Positions 34,712-45,700 of a DNA stretch of 64,000 nucleotides are shown one piece after another; position 1 is the first letter of the stretch, and each line of letters begins with the position of its first letter. The position numbers and the translations under genes are program-made. The stretch lies in NCBI GenBank assembly GCA_902651635.1, contig CACRSC010000026.1:238953-302952 (forward strand). Direction: 5' to 3'. Below the pieces are notes generated by a model. It ran no database searches. It was given only the letters and a program-made list of their open reading frames with translations, and had not been told where the DNA came from. This DNA comes from Mastigamoeba balamuthi. Lineage: Eukaryota; Evosea; Mastigamoebida; Mastigamoebidae.

Positions 34712-36753
34712 ATGTCTCCCGCGATGATCATCATCTCCGGGCTGCTCCTCGTCGCTGCTCTCGGCTGCGACGAGCACTGCCAGTGGGTGCGTGCCCCTTG
34801 CTGCCCTGCTGCTCCCACCTCTCTTCACAGAGCACGGAACCTCGCGATTGACTGCCCGTGTGACAGAACTCTTGGAGGGCAAAGTACGACAAGCACTACC
34901 ATTCTGTCGCCGAGGGTACATTCTCATCTTCCCCCGTTTTTCTCGCGAGTTTTGTGCCTGACCCTACTTCTGCACTGCCCACGTAACTGCCCGCAGAGGA
35001 GCACCGCTTCGAGGTGTTCCGCACGAACATCGCCGAGTACGCCGCCTGGAACGCCGAGCCCGGCCAGACCGCCGTCTTCGGCCCCAACGCCTTCTCCGAC
35101 CTCACCAAGGACGAGTTTGCCGCCCAGTTCCTCGTGCCAACGGGCCTCAACGCCTCAGCGGGCGTCCGCAGGGCCGCCCCCGCTGCCCCGATGCGCAGGG
35201 CGGCCATCCCCCAGAACTTCATCACACCGTACGTGACGCCCGCGAGGCAGCAGGGATCGTGCGGGTCGTGCTGGGCGTTCACAACGGCGGCTGTGCTCGA
35301 GGGGGCGTACCTCAAGGCCACCGGGAAGACCGTCGTCGTCTCCCCTCAGAACCTCCTCGACTGCTCGAGCTACGAAGGCGACAGCAATCATAACGGCTGC
35401 CGGGGCTACGACCCCATCAGCATGATGACCGAGCTGGCCAAGGACGGGAGGAACGGGGGCGGCGTCGCCCTCGAGTCGCAGTACCCCTACGAGAACGCAA
35501 TGGGCCAGTGCCGGAAGCCCCTGTCGCAGCCCGGCTCGGTCGTCGTCCAGGACTTCTTCACCGAGCAGTTTGACGAGCGCGAGGGCAGCGGCCTGTACTC
35601 GCGCCTCATGCAGTACAGCGCCCTCGGCATCGCATTCAACGCGGGATACCTGCAGGGCTACAACGGTGGCATCATCCAGGGTGGAAGTGGCTGCAGGTAC
35701 ACGCAGCAAGGTAACTACGCTGCCGATCACGCGGTGACGCTGGCGGGCTGGGGCGAGGAGAACGGGGTCAAGTACTGGCTGATCAAGAACTCGTGGGGGC
35801 GCTTCTGGGGCGAGCCCAAGGACTTCAGGCAGGGCGGCAATGGCGAGGGCTACTTCCGCATCATCCGCGGCGTTGGGGCCTGCCACCTGACTGAAGCCGA
35901 TGCTGTGGGCGCCATCGTCGCTGGTGGGTCCTCTGTGCCGACTTCCGCGTCGTCTTCCTCGGCCGCTGCCCAGCCCGTGTGCCAGCCCCTGAGCACGAAA
36001 CAGGCCTGTGGCGCCCGGCAGTGCGGCAATGCCGACGACGGCTGCGGCAAGGCCCTGTCGTGCGGGCTGTGCCAGAGTGGCCAGATCTGCAGCGCTCAGG
36101 GCTTCTGCGCCGCTGTCGACGACCGCAGCGGGTGGGTGCAGGTGATGCCCGAGGGTGCCTCTGGCGACTTCAGCCTGTCCCAGAGCTCCAATGGCGCCAC
36201 GACCATCGCGACGACCTCGGACAGTAGGAGCGAGAAGAGGGCAATGTGGAAGGGGTCGTCGCAGCTGACCAGCGACTCGTGGACGTCGTTCAGCGTCGGC
36301 GTGTCTGCGGGGGCTGCGGGCACCGTGGGCATCGGCATGCGCATGGGCCAGCAGGGCGCGCCCCTCAACGGCATCGCCTGGAAGATCGTCGTCCCTCAGT
36401 ACCACGGCGGAGACTATGCCAGGGCGCAGCTGCAGCAGTGCTTCTTCTACGGCTACGACCAGTGCTCCTCCATCCACGACATTGACTTCCCGATGAACAC
36501 GATCAACAACTTCACCGTCAACTTTGCTCTCACCTCCGACAACGGTGAGCAGCTGATCAAGATGCACCCGTACCTCAACGGCTGGAGCCTCACCGGCAAC
36601 TACTTCTACACCATTCCGCAGTCCTACTTCCCCGCTCTCGGCAACGCCTTCATTGTCTTTGCGGGTCCCGACAAGACGTTTTCGTCTCCCACGCTCATCA
36701 TGCCGCCCGCCCCCCGCGGCCAGAGCGCGCAGCCGGTCGCCGGCAGGAACTGA
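34712..36753 (+). CDS. Secreted papain-like cysteine protease D with C-terminal extension
   Basis: Exons 34712-34786, 34867-34915 and 34997-36753 encode 626 residues, the same exon lengths as protease C. Signal peptide MSPAMIIISGLLLVAALG; I29 prodomain (KYDKHYHSVAEEEHRFEVF); C1A domain with QQGSCGSCWAF, DHAVTLAGWG and IKNSWG; linker; cysteine-rich module (GCGKALSCGLCQSGQIC); C-terminal domain ending PVAGRN. It is the only copy on the plus strand. High similarity to C over most of its length points to a recent inverted duplication. Flanked by CDC23 remnants 3 and 4. Confidence 0.92.
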
Positions 36754-36806
36754 GAAGCCTTCGTCTTGGGCCTTTTACAATAGATCTCAACAATGATGAC
36801 CCTTGA
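36754..36806 (+). promoter_or_regulatory. Conserved 3' flank of protease D
   Basis: Block after the stop shared with A, B and C: GAAGCCTTCGTCTTGGGCCT, then GATCTCAACAATGATGACCC. Confidence 0.55.
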
Positions 36807-37117
36807 CATGCATTTCGTGGACTTCGTGGCTCTCTGCCTTCGGGAGGCCTAGTTCTCCTCGTGACTCTCTCTGCTTGCTCAATATGCAGAGGGAGATATG
36901 AGCATGCAGGGGCCAACGGCAGATTGGCCACCTCCAGAAATGAATCAGGGACGTGCCGGGAGGCAGAATGACACTACACTGAGGAATGGGGCGCATCGGC
37001 CTTGATGTGGCGCGACGCAGCGATGTTCTCGTTGCACGGACGCCAGCAGAAGGCCCCGTCGTAAGATAGTTTGCTTCATGTGCAGCTCGAACGTGCTGGC
37101 GATATGCAATCTGCGGG
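36807..37117. other. Spacer downstream of protease D
   Basis: No gene is seen between the 3' flank of protease D and CDC23 remnant 4. Confidence 0.4.
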
Positions 37118-37378
37118 CATAAGGGGCGAGGTACACGCTTTGCGGTTCCTGGACGAGTTTGCCGCGAGGAACGGCAATGTGAGGGAGGAGGAAGCAATGT
37201 GCACGCTCCTGCTCGAGGCCACCGAGGGAACCGTACGTCCCTCCATGCTCCACGTTGGCGCTCTGCTCTCTGTGCTATCGGGTGGGTGGGGAACTCGCGA
37301 CGGCCTTCACCTCCAGAATCCCGAGGCTACGAAACAGCGTCTCACAACGTGTGATGGCGAAGAAGTGATTCAAATGAA
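37118..37378 (+). pseudogene. CDC23 3'-end remnant 4
   Basis: It matches the end of exon 7 and the last exon (VHALRFLDEFAARNGNV; LLLEATEGTVRPS) and the downstream flank (GTGATTCAAATGAAG). The frame is lost at the last exon. Homology to the CDC23 flank fades at about 37380, where the DNA transposon begins. Confidence 0.75.
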
Positions 37379-37397
37379 GACCGGCATCTTCACATGG

Positions 37398-37418
37398 CCA
37401 GAAAAAACGAGAGAATTA
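37398..37418 (+). repeat. Left terminal inverted repeat
   Basis: Begins CCAGAAAAAACGAGAGAATT. Pairs with 42303-42323 at 17 of 21 positions. A further partly matching stretch with CGTGCATATTTGAGACAAA follows near 37442. Confidence 0.75.
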
Positions 37419-37668
37419 GATTATAAAAGACACAAAATTTCACGTGCATATTTGAGACAAAAAGTGAAACCGCTCATGAGTGTCAGTCACAGATTTATGA
37501 CACATTTTCGCAGTAATTACAGGTGCAAATGAGTGAGAGAAACATCTATCATGGCACGTATTTCCACACTGTATTCTGCATATACATGCTCATCACTTCG
37601 TATTGCTCACAAAGTGCTCATTTTTATTTCTAATTGACCTCTCAGAGTGATTGGTGTTGTTGTGTATT

Positions 37669-38847
37669 CTATTTTCTCAGTCTCTTTGCTGTCATTTTTT
37701 TACCTGTCTTCCTCACTGTCTTGCCCTTCGTTGTGCGTGCCCTCTTGTTTGCTAAGGATGACCGAGAGGATGCCGTGGTCTGGGCTGCCTTAGTGGATTT
37801 GACCCTGTGGCTCTGGCGCTTTGGTACTGGCTCTGGCATGCCATTCTCCATGTCCGAGTCAACCTCATCACTACTATCTTGTTCCTGGTCAACAGTGTGC
37901 AGCAGTGACTTGTCTGGTGGCCTAGATCTTATTGCAGGAACCTCTTGCTCTATCTCAGAGTGCTCAACACTTGCAGCAGCAGCAGCAACAGCCTCATGGA
38001 GCTCCATTACTGTGGCCTCCAGGTCATCATCAATGCCACTACTCTGCACAGGACTATCAACTAGCTGTGATGTAGGTCCACTGGGCAGGGCACGATAACG
38101 TAGGCGCCATTGCTTCAGGATTTCCTTGCGGATATAATCACCTGCATGAAGTTAGTTAGTGAAACAACAAATTCAATGGAATGCACGAATGTTGGGATAT
38201 TGCTGAATGATGTGCTGCTCAGTCTCACTCTTGAATAATTCAGCCATCCACAAAGCAATTGTATTGTTATTGCCCATGCGGTTCTCTGGGTCATACTCTG
38301 GGCTGAAAGGGTAAAGGAAGGAGAAAGACATATCAGAATCAATTCAAAAATGAAAACTGGCTTGTACAGACCAGTTTTTCTCCTCGAAGAATTGCTTAAA
38401 CCTCTCCGTGATGGATGTCTTGCACAGACCAGCCTCAAATGAAAGCATGGCATGGCGCAGTAGCAGTGACACACCAGCTGCAATAATTAAGGTGAAATGG
38501 TAAAATGCTATTATTAGATAATATCATAATAACGAAATGGCGAAGAGAAAGAAAAAGAAGGTAGTGCTTCATGGCAAGCAAGCCTGCCTGTCCTTCTCCT
38601 AGCCCTTCGTCCCTCTTCTTTCTTCTTTTCATTTATTACCATCCCCTTACTCTTTCAATTTTAACGTACAGTGGTGTCCTGTGAGGACCTGATCATACTC
38701 TGAGGGAGTGACTACTGCAGCAGCTGAGGTAGGAGCCTGGCATATTCCCCCTATCTTGTGCGCGATCTGAGTGAGAAGACGTAGCTGGACCTGGGCTGTG
38801 TGGTCATTTGGTGATGCAGCTATCACTGGGGGCACTCTGGCTTGCAT
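37669..38847 (-). CDS. Transposon accessory protein, basic C-terminal tail, unknown family
   Basis: Four exons (38670-38847, 38372-38477, 38187-38302, 37669-38141) join in phase to 290 residues; introns are 192, 69 and 45 bases. The first part is helical (AQVQLRLLTQIAHKIGGICQ), the centre has LLRHAMLSFEAGLCKTSITE and EYDPENRMGNNNTIALWMAE, and the tail is acidic then strongly basic (KGKTVRKTGKKMTAKRLRK), as in a nuclear or DNA-binding protein. I do not recognise the family. Divergent from the transposase, within the same inverted repeats; its likely role is as a second transposition protein, like TnpA of CACTA elements. The start Met at 38847 is the first in frame but an upstream exon is possible. 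Confidence 0.65.
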
Positions 38848-39153
38848 TTTGTGTCTGGCTAACAATAGTAGTATGCCGTGGATATTTCTTATTGCAAAAA
38901 TCCAAATGAATCTGATCTGTTCTGCATTGCAATAATTCATATCAGAAGCTCTATTATTAATTTGTAGTAGCACAACCCAAGGCAGTTAGCTTCCCTTTAC
39001 CACTTCAACTACAACAAACCACTCTTCCTCTCTACCCCCTTTCTTCCCTTTCTCACCTACCTTCCCCCTTCATCTGACCATTACCGTGCGTTTTCCCATT
39101 TCTCTGATAATTAGCTCACTTATCAATTACACATATTTCCCTAAGTGGCTTTC

Positions 39154-42147
39154 ATGAGAGTATCTCGGCCCTGGAGTTGTGCTGCCCATAATGTTGCATA
39201 TAAGGCAGTAGAGGCCCTTATGTGGCATGTGGCTGTGTGCCTGCTGGATGGTGTGCCTGATCGCTGCCTCTGCTATCACAACCTGGAGTTGTATAGTGAC
39301 TGGGACTCAGATGCCTGGAGACTGGGAGTCTCCAAATACAAGGAGCGTGTTGCTGAAGCAAGAGAAAGAAAGAGACAGCGCAGGCAGATCCCACAGTGGA
39401 ACGAGTCACCACAACAGCCCCCAAACATACGGTTTAATTGATTCCAAATATGACTCGGCTCATACACATATTTCAGAGATGAAGATCGTGTTTCAAGTTC
39501 GAGTTGTTCATCCCAGGATGCTTCGTTTGACAGAGTGGTCTCAGCAAAAGATGATTTTGAGGAAGAAGCTCATCACGAGTCTGAACAACCCTATCACCAT
39601 CACTACAATCTGCGTGGCTCAGGTGTCTCAATTATGACTTTACACTATTAGGCTAATCATGTTTGGAAAATGTTCAGATCCAGACTCACTTGTGGAAGCC
39701 AGATGGGCTATGGAAAGTGACAGTGAGGATGATGACTTGTATCAAATCAGCAAAGCCGAAGCTGAACAACTAGTACAGCATCTGGCAGCACATGAGCACA
39801 GTAAAGTACAAGAGAGCCTTCTCGAAATGTTGAAGTTCAGACAAGAGATGCCAAAACCGGAGAGCTATGGGAAAGGATGGGCTCTGATGCAGATAAAGCA
39901 TGCTGGTGGATGCTCTGAGCCCTTTCTTGATCTTATCTGGAGGCTGCTTATTGATGAGAATGAGAGGCATGGTTCCAAGTATGTTAGAGAGATCGAAGAT
40001 GCTATGGAAGAGGCTTTTCAGTGGGCAGACCGGGCCAATGGAGTTCGAAGTGTTCTTGGATGCCTTCATGCTTTCATGTGCACACCACAGCTCCCTGGAA
40101 CTCTCAGAAATGGCCCCTCACGAAAGCCATCATGTGTTATGAATTTCAGTGAGACAGAGACGCATCTAAAATTCAAGGATCATGTGGACAAGCTGCACAA
40201 TGTGGAGAGCCGTCATAATTATAAGAAATACATTCTTAGCCTCTCACTTTATACAGACAAGCGAACATGGAAGAAGAAGAAGTCAGCTCAGGCACTCTTG
40301 GTTGATATTCTTAATGGTGATAATGCTGTACGAAATATGCAACAGTGGCAGTTTCATATTGCAGAGACTGATGGAAACCTCTTTGGTACACAAAAAAGTC
40401 TCTATTCATCACTCGAGGCTTTGCTGCCAGAAATGCATGCACTTGCCAATGGTGTTGAGATGTGGAGTGAGGCTGACCAGTGTACTGTTTTTGTATATGC
40501 ACAGCTTGCTCTTTTTACAGGGGACTCACAGGTATGAAAATATGGGGCATACAATTTCTTCTAACACAGACACTATACATCAAGGCACGATGGAACTTCG
40601 TCTCTGTCAACCCACCCAGTGGAAAGAGTGATTATTGCTGTAGCAGCTGTGATGCTTCTCTTAAAGACTTCGCCATTGGAAAGGTTGGTAAGACACGTAA
40701 TGCTGAGGCTGTTAGAGCTGTACTCGATTCACTGAAGGGCATTGCTACTGAGCCAGCAGCAAAAAGAGCCCGAAGGGCAGTCATTTCTACACAGATGGGC
40801 TCTGTTGACTCTAAGAGGGCCAAGAAAAAGAAAGTGATATTATTTAAGGATGTCCCCAAGGCCAAGTGGGAGTCGAGGGAAAAGGAACTCATACCCTCAC
40901 TTCTCGAGCTTCACATTCATCCAAGTGCCAAGTTCAATCCACTCTTCCATTATCCACTATACACCGATCTCTTCCAGTTGGCAGTGCCTGACCTCTTGCA
41001 TGGTGTTCTCTTTTGGTACAAAGTTGTCCTCGAGGAGTATATAGACAAACATCTTGATACCAATACTAGGGCCATTTTGGCCAACAGAGTAATTGAGGCA
41101 AACAACATCATGCATAAACAGTGCATAGGACAGCAGTATGTGATTGCACCCCTTAAGCACGTAAAAACATTTGTTGGACGTGAGGCTCGGAGTATTGGAC
41201 TGCTGCTTCCCTGGCTGCTGATGAGTCTGATTGATATGAAGAATAAGGTTCAGAATAATTGCTTCATTTTGCTGATTATTCCTTTATAGGAGTACCGTTT
41301 CTGGGCAGTTGCAGCATCCTACTATTTCCTTCTCTACGGGAACAGAGCAACAACACAGTTGTCAAAGGCCATAACAGCCACAGGTCATGAGCTGGGAATG
41401 CTAATGCGAAAGCTGTTTAAGAAGGAAGATGGAACTGTTAGGCAGCAGCTCAACGTTCACATCCCAGAACATTTTGGAAGGGATGTGATTCCTGCGAATG
41501 GGCCAGCACCAATTTATGATACTGAGTGCTCTGAACGCCACCAGGCAATGATTGGTGCTGTTTCACACCACTCAACCATCGATCATACAGCCTATACAAT
41601 GAGGTACTCTGCTGGGCTTCTTGGGACTTGGTACAGTCACCTACAACATGATGCAAAGAAAGACGTTCAGCCATTTGGTGATGCTGCAGCACTTTCAAGG
41701 CGTCTTCATTGCTCAAAGTATGCAGTAACTACAAAGGGTCTGAATGGTACTCCTGCTGTCATCTTCAACCACATGAAGCTCGAAAAGGGCACGATCATCA
41801 TCCAGCAGTGGAGAGGTCTCGAGGGCAGTCCAGCAGCATGCTCAGAGCTTCCGTCTGACTTTCTACGCTATCTCGAGGTCATTGATGTCTCTAAGGCAGC
41901 TACAGGTGGCACAAAGAGTGGCCAGGATTGCATTGTTGTTCGAGCAATAAAGCAGCCTGATAGGAGTATCCCCCTGCTGCCCTTCCCATATGAGAGTGAT
42001 GAGAAAACGTGCAACGAATCACTACCACTTGATGATGTGTTCAGGTGCGTTGCTGTCCTTCCTGAGTGGAAGGGAAGGACCGCAGGCATTGACTGGGACA
42101 GTTTGCTGATCATTCCGAGCTGCTTCATCACCACAAGCCCCTATTAA
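39154..42147 (+). CDS. Transposase of a CACTA/Plavaka-like element
   Basis: Five exons (39154-39431, 39477-39622, 39678-40531, 40570-41247, 41290-42147) join in phase to 937 residues without stops; introns are 38-55 bases. The N-terminal third is acidic and His-rich (EEEAHHESEQPYHHHYNL). A Cys-rich point (DYCCSSCDASL) follows, then PLYTDLFQLAVPDLLHGVL, which resembles the D-L-x-H block of Plavaka and CACTA transposases. Later NVHIPEHFGRDVIPANGPAP followed by YDTECSERHQ matches the family pattern of a His-rich segment, a Gly and then T/E-x2-E-R-x-H. I cannot assign the DDE residues with certainty. The intact spliced frame suggests recent activity. Codon use is AT-richer than in host genes. Confidence 0.72.
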
Positions 42148-42302
42148 GTAATAACAGGACTGCTCGTTTCTCACTTTGCTGACCTCCTCCACCTGTTTTG
42201 CCATTCTTTCTCTTTAGATATGCACAGCTTTTTTCAATACACGGATTTGGCATGAAACTATAAGAAAGACGACATTTGAGACAAATTTGCACGAAAAACT
42301 CG

Positions 42303-42323
42303 TAATTCTGTCAAATTTTCTGG
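42303..42323 (-). repeat. Right terminal inverted repeat
   Basis: Read on the minus strand it begins CCAGAAAATTTGACAGAATT and is preceded outward by CACTAACACAGCA, ending at 42336. Confidence 0.75.
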
Positions 42324-42336
42324 TGCTGTGTTAGTG

Positions 42337-42737
42337 TCCCCCACGTTTTGCCGCTTGTCGTTGCTGATGTCTGCCCTGCTTGCTCAATTATCGAGCGATT
42401 ATTGACTTCCTCCATCGTCTGAGTGTTTCAGCCAGGATGTGTAGGTACTGCCTGTTCGTGATCACAGCACGCACGCTCTCACTCGGTTTTCCCGTTTTAT
42501 ATTCCCTCTCCCAAGGCAGCCAGTGAACCTCGCTCGCAACAACACCGGCTGTACGATGCGGAGATGATGTGCGCCGTTTTCATGAGATGGACTGCCACCT
42601 TATGTTCTCCATCCACGCGTTTTGCAGTCAATATCCAACACCAGTAATGTGGGATGAGAACGCCACCATGTGCCTTCGTTCTGAATGCAAACTGGGATGT
42701 CGGATTGTGGTCATGCGTGGCGGCTGGCTCATCAGCT
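42337..42737. other. Spacer between transposon and receptor 1
   Basis: 3' flank of receptor 1. No gene is seen. The first bases (GTCCCCCACG overlapping the transposon end) resemble the CDC23 downstream flank, which would fit insertion of the transposon into remnant 4, but the match is too short to rely on. Confidence 0.35.
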
Positions 42738-45700
42738 TCAATAGAACTGGCCTCCAAATATCGAGGAGGGTGCGCTGGATCTCGATGCGCACTCTGGTGG
42801 CAATTGTCCTTTGCTCGACGGGTCCAGGAACTCGAAGTGCAGCGATTGCGTGGCCGACTGCTCGCTATGCGACATGGTCGCCACAGGGACCGCAGCATCT
42901 GGTCCCTCCTCCAGCAGATTGGAGTCCACGATCGAACACATATCGCTCAACTCCGGCGGCAGCTCGAAGTGGCCCACAGACGCGAACATCGAGGGCCACG
43001 ATCGCAAAATGTCGAAGATGGTGGGCCTCTGGTCCGGCTGCGGCTCCCAGCACCGGTAAAGCAGCTCCATAATCTGGCTCGGGGTGCTGGGATCGGGCTC
43101 CGGGTGCAGGGCCAGGTACTCCATCTGCAGTGAGCTTGTATTCGAGCTGTTGGAGCCGTTGCCTGACAGCGTTGTCTCCACTCCATCGTTGAGGAGGTTG
43201 TAGTGGCTCAACTCCCACAGGACAACTCCAAACGACCAGACGTCACTCGCCGGCGTGAGCAAGGCGCCAGTGGCCACCTCTGGCGCAGTCCAGTCCTCCC
43301 TTTCCAGGTTGGCCCTCCCGTGCGGAGTTGACGGTGAGGACTTCCGACCGAATTGTCCCGAGAGCCAGAAGTCGGACACTTTGGTTGTCACCCCGCCGTC
43401 CATCAGCATGTTGCGCGTCGAGATGCTCCCGTGCACGATTGGCGGCTTGGCCGAGTGCAGGTATGCGATGCCCTTGACAATGTCAAAGGCGATGGCGATG
43501 AGGGCGAAGACGCCGAGCTGGCCTCTGTTCCTGGCCAGGAAGTCCTTCAGAGAGCCCCCGGGCATGTACTCGCACACCACGATCAGCTCGGCAGGGGTCT
43601 CGCAGAAGCCCATGAGCATGAGGAGGTTGGGGTGGTGCAGCTTGTGCATGAGGGCGATGACGTCCTTGATGGCGGCGAGCTCCTGCTTGGTGATGTCCTT
43701 CTTGTCGATGACGCGGATGGCCACCGTGGTGCCGTTCCAGTCGCCCATGTGGACGACGCCCAGCCTGCCCTCTGCGCCGCTGATGCGCTGGTTGATCTCG
43801 AGGTCGGAGCGGCGGATGTTGAGGAACGAGAGTGTTCTCCGCGAGTGCCAGAGCACAACGAGCAGCGAGCAGGCTGCGACCACAACCAGGCACACCAGGG
43901 GAAGGGCGACAGACACCGCCAGGCCTACACTTGTACGGTCTGACGGCTGCGAAGGTGTGGCCTTCGAGTCCCAATCCCAGCCGCACTTGCTCAGCTTTGC
44001 CTTGAACCCGTCGCTAACGAACACCCTCGTGTCCCCGTCCCATCTCAGTATGTGGACCGTGTCGAGTCCCTGGTTGCAGCAGTGCTCATTGGGAGCCTCG
44101 CACGAGTCGATGAACGGGCCCACCCTGACCCCACCAATGTCGAACATTCTTCTTTGGTAGACCGCGTCCACAAGCCGCGCTGCCGTGATGGCCTCTGGGG
44201 ACTCGGAGGGCCTCGGGATGCGGTCGTCGATGGCGCTGACGATCTCGGAGACGAACGTTCCCACGAGGAACCCGCGGAACGAGGACTCGCCCCTATCAAC
44301 ATCCGACACCCACTGCTCGTACCGCCGCCTGAGCGGGCTCGAGGCCGACAGCGACGACAGCGGCGGCGTCTTGCTCATCACGTACACGCCAGCGAGAACC
44401 GAGCGAGGAATGCCGTTGTCCTTGACGGCCTCCTGGAGTAGGTCCACCGGCACCTCGGAGCAGATCACCTTGGCCCTGTCCCGCGTGCTGTTTCCGTCGT
44501 GGAGATACTTGAGAAACAGCGCAGCGTCTCTGGTCTTCCCTGCGAATATGTACGCGTCTGCGGTCGTATTTCGCAGGCAAGAGGCTTCGAGCGGAGCGGA
44601 GAACGAGCACTCCCTGAGCACTATCTTGGCAGCTGTGGCGTTGGCAACGGCGTCCCTGAACTCGCGGCCGACGGGGTCGGAGCTGTACACGAGGCCGATG
44701 GACGAATTCGGCCAGCGGTCCTGAATGAACTGCACCGCCGTGTGGGCCTCCTGCAGCGTGAGGGGCACGATGTTGATGACGTTCCTCCTGAAGGGAATCC
44801 GCAGAGAGAGGTCTCCCGACATGGGCGCTATCATGGCCAGGGCCGAGGGGTCCGACAGGACGACGGGGAGGGCGCTGGGCGCGGCAGCGCTGTTGAGCCC
44901 AACGACAGCGATGGGGCTGGACCTCAGCAGCCGCTCGATGTTGGCTGTGCTGTTGGGGCCCCGGACGTTCGATGCGAACACAACGTGGTCTTTCGATGTC
45001 CGGGCCACGTTGAAGGACGCGAGGGCTGCGCTGAGTCCCAGGTGGCCCAGGCTGTCGAGGACGCTCTGCTCCCCGGACTGTGCGAGCGAGAGCCCGACGA
45101 TGGCGCGCCTCCTCCCCGGCATCATCGAGTGCGTAGTGCAGCCAGGGAAGTGGAACGACGAGGACCTCTCCTGCACGAGCTGGCCCGTGTCGAGGTCCAG
45201 GCGGTCGATGAAGAGGTCGTGGCCGCCCTGGTTGCACCGCTCGCCCTCTGTCTGCGGAGCTTCTCCGTCGCCGTAGGGCCCGAACACGACGCCGCCCATG
45301 CGGAATGTCCGGTGTGAGCGGAACACCGTGTCGAGGAACGTGCGCCTCGTCAGCGGCCACCCATAGATCTCCAGCGAACGCATGGCCGCCTTGGCGATGA
45401 GCCTGCCGACTTCGTAGCCCTCCAGCGCGCTCGAGTCGTTGAACGTCGAGTTCGGGCGTCTCATCGATCTCAGAAACTCTCTGTGCGGAACACAAGTTTG
45501 AGTTCGACGGATTCGCACTCAGTCGCACAGCGGACCTGATCAGCTCCGACCGGGCGGTAGTCTGGGGCATATGCTGCACAAAGAAGACAGAGGAGTCCAG
45601 CTCAGCCAGTCGTTCCCTCAGCGGACGGGAGAGGACGATGTGGGTCGAGTTCTCGGCGTAGTCGGACCCGCACACGTACGTGACCCCGCGGACCTCGCGG

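Larger units (their letters stand above)
37385..42336. mobile_element. DNA transposon, CACTA/Plavaka-like, about 4.95 kb
   Basis: A block of clearly lower GC than its surroundings, bounded by imperfect terminal inverted repeats. The inner part of the repeats matches at 17 of 21 positions (37398-37418 and 42303-42323). The right outer end, read inward, begins CACTAACACAGCACCAG; the left outer end is diverged (CATCTTCACATGGCCAG). It encodes a 937-residue transposase-like protein rightward and a 290-residue basic-tailed protein leftward, both with intact spliced frames. I found no clear target-site duplication, so the outermost bases are uncertain. Assignment to the CMC superfamily rests on transposase motifs and the CACTA end. 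Confidence 0.72.

Noticed and set aside
37070-42737. A target-site duplication at the ends of the DNA transposon
   Set aside because: Bases next to 37385 and 42336 do not match, so I do not claim one.
43353-45317. Plus-strand open frames opposite receptor 1
   Set aside because: Shadows of a GC-rich minus-strand gene; no motif, and similar shadows occur opposite receptor 2 because the genes are paralogues.
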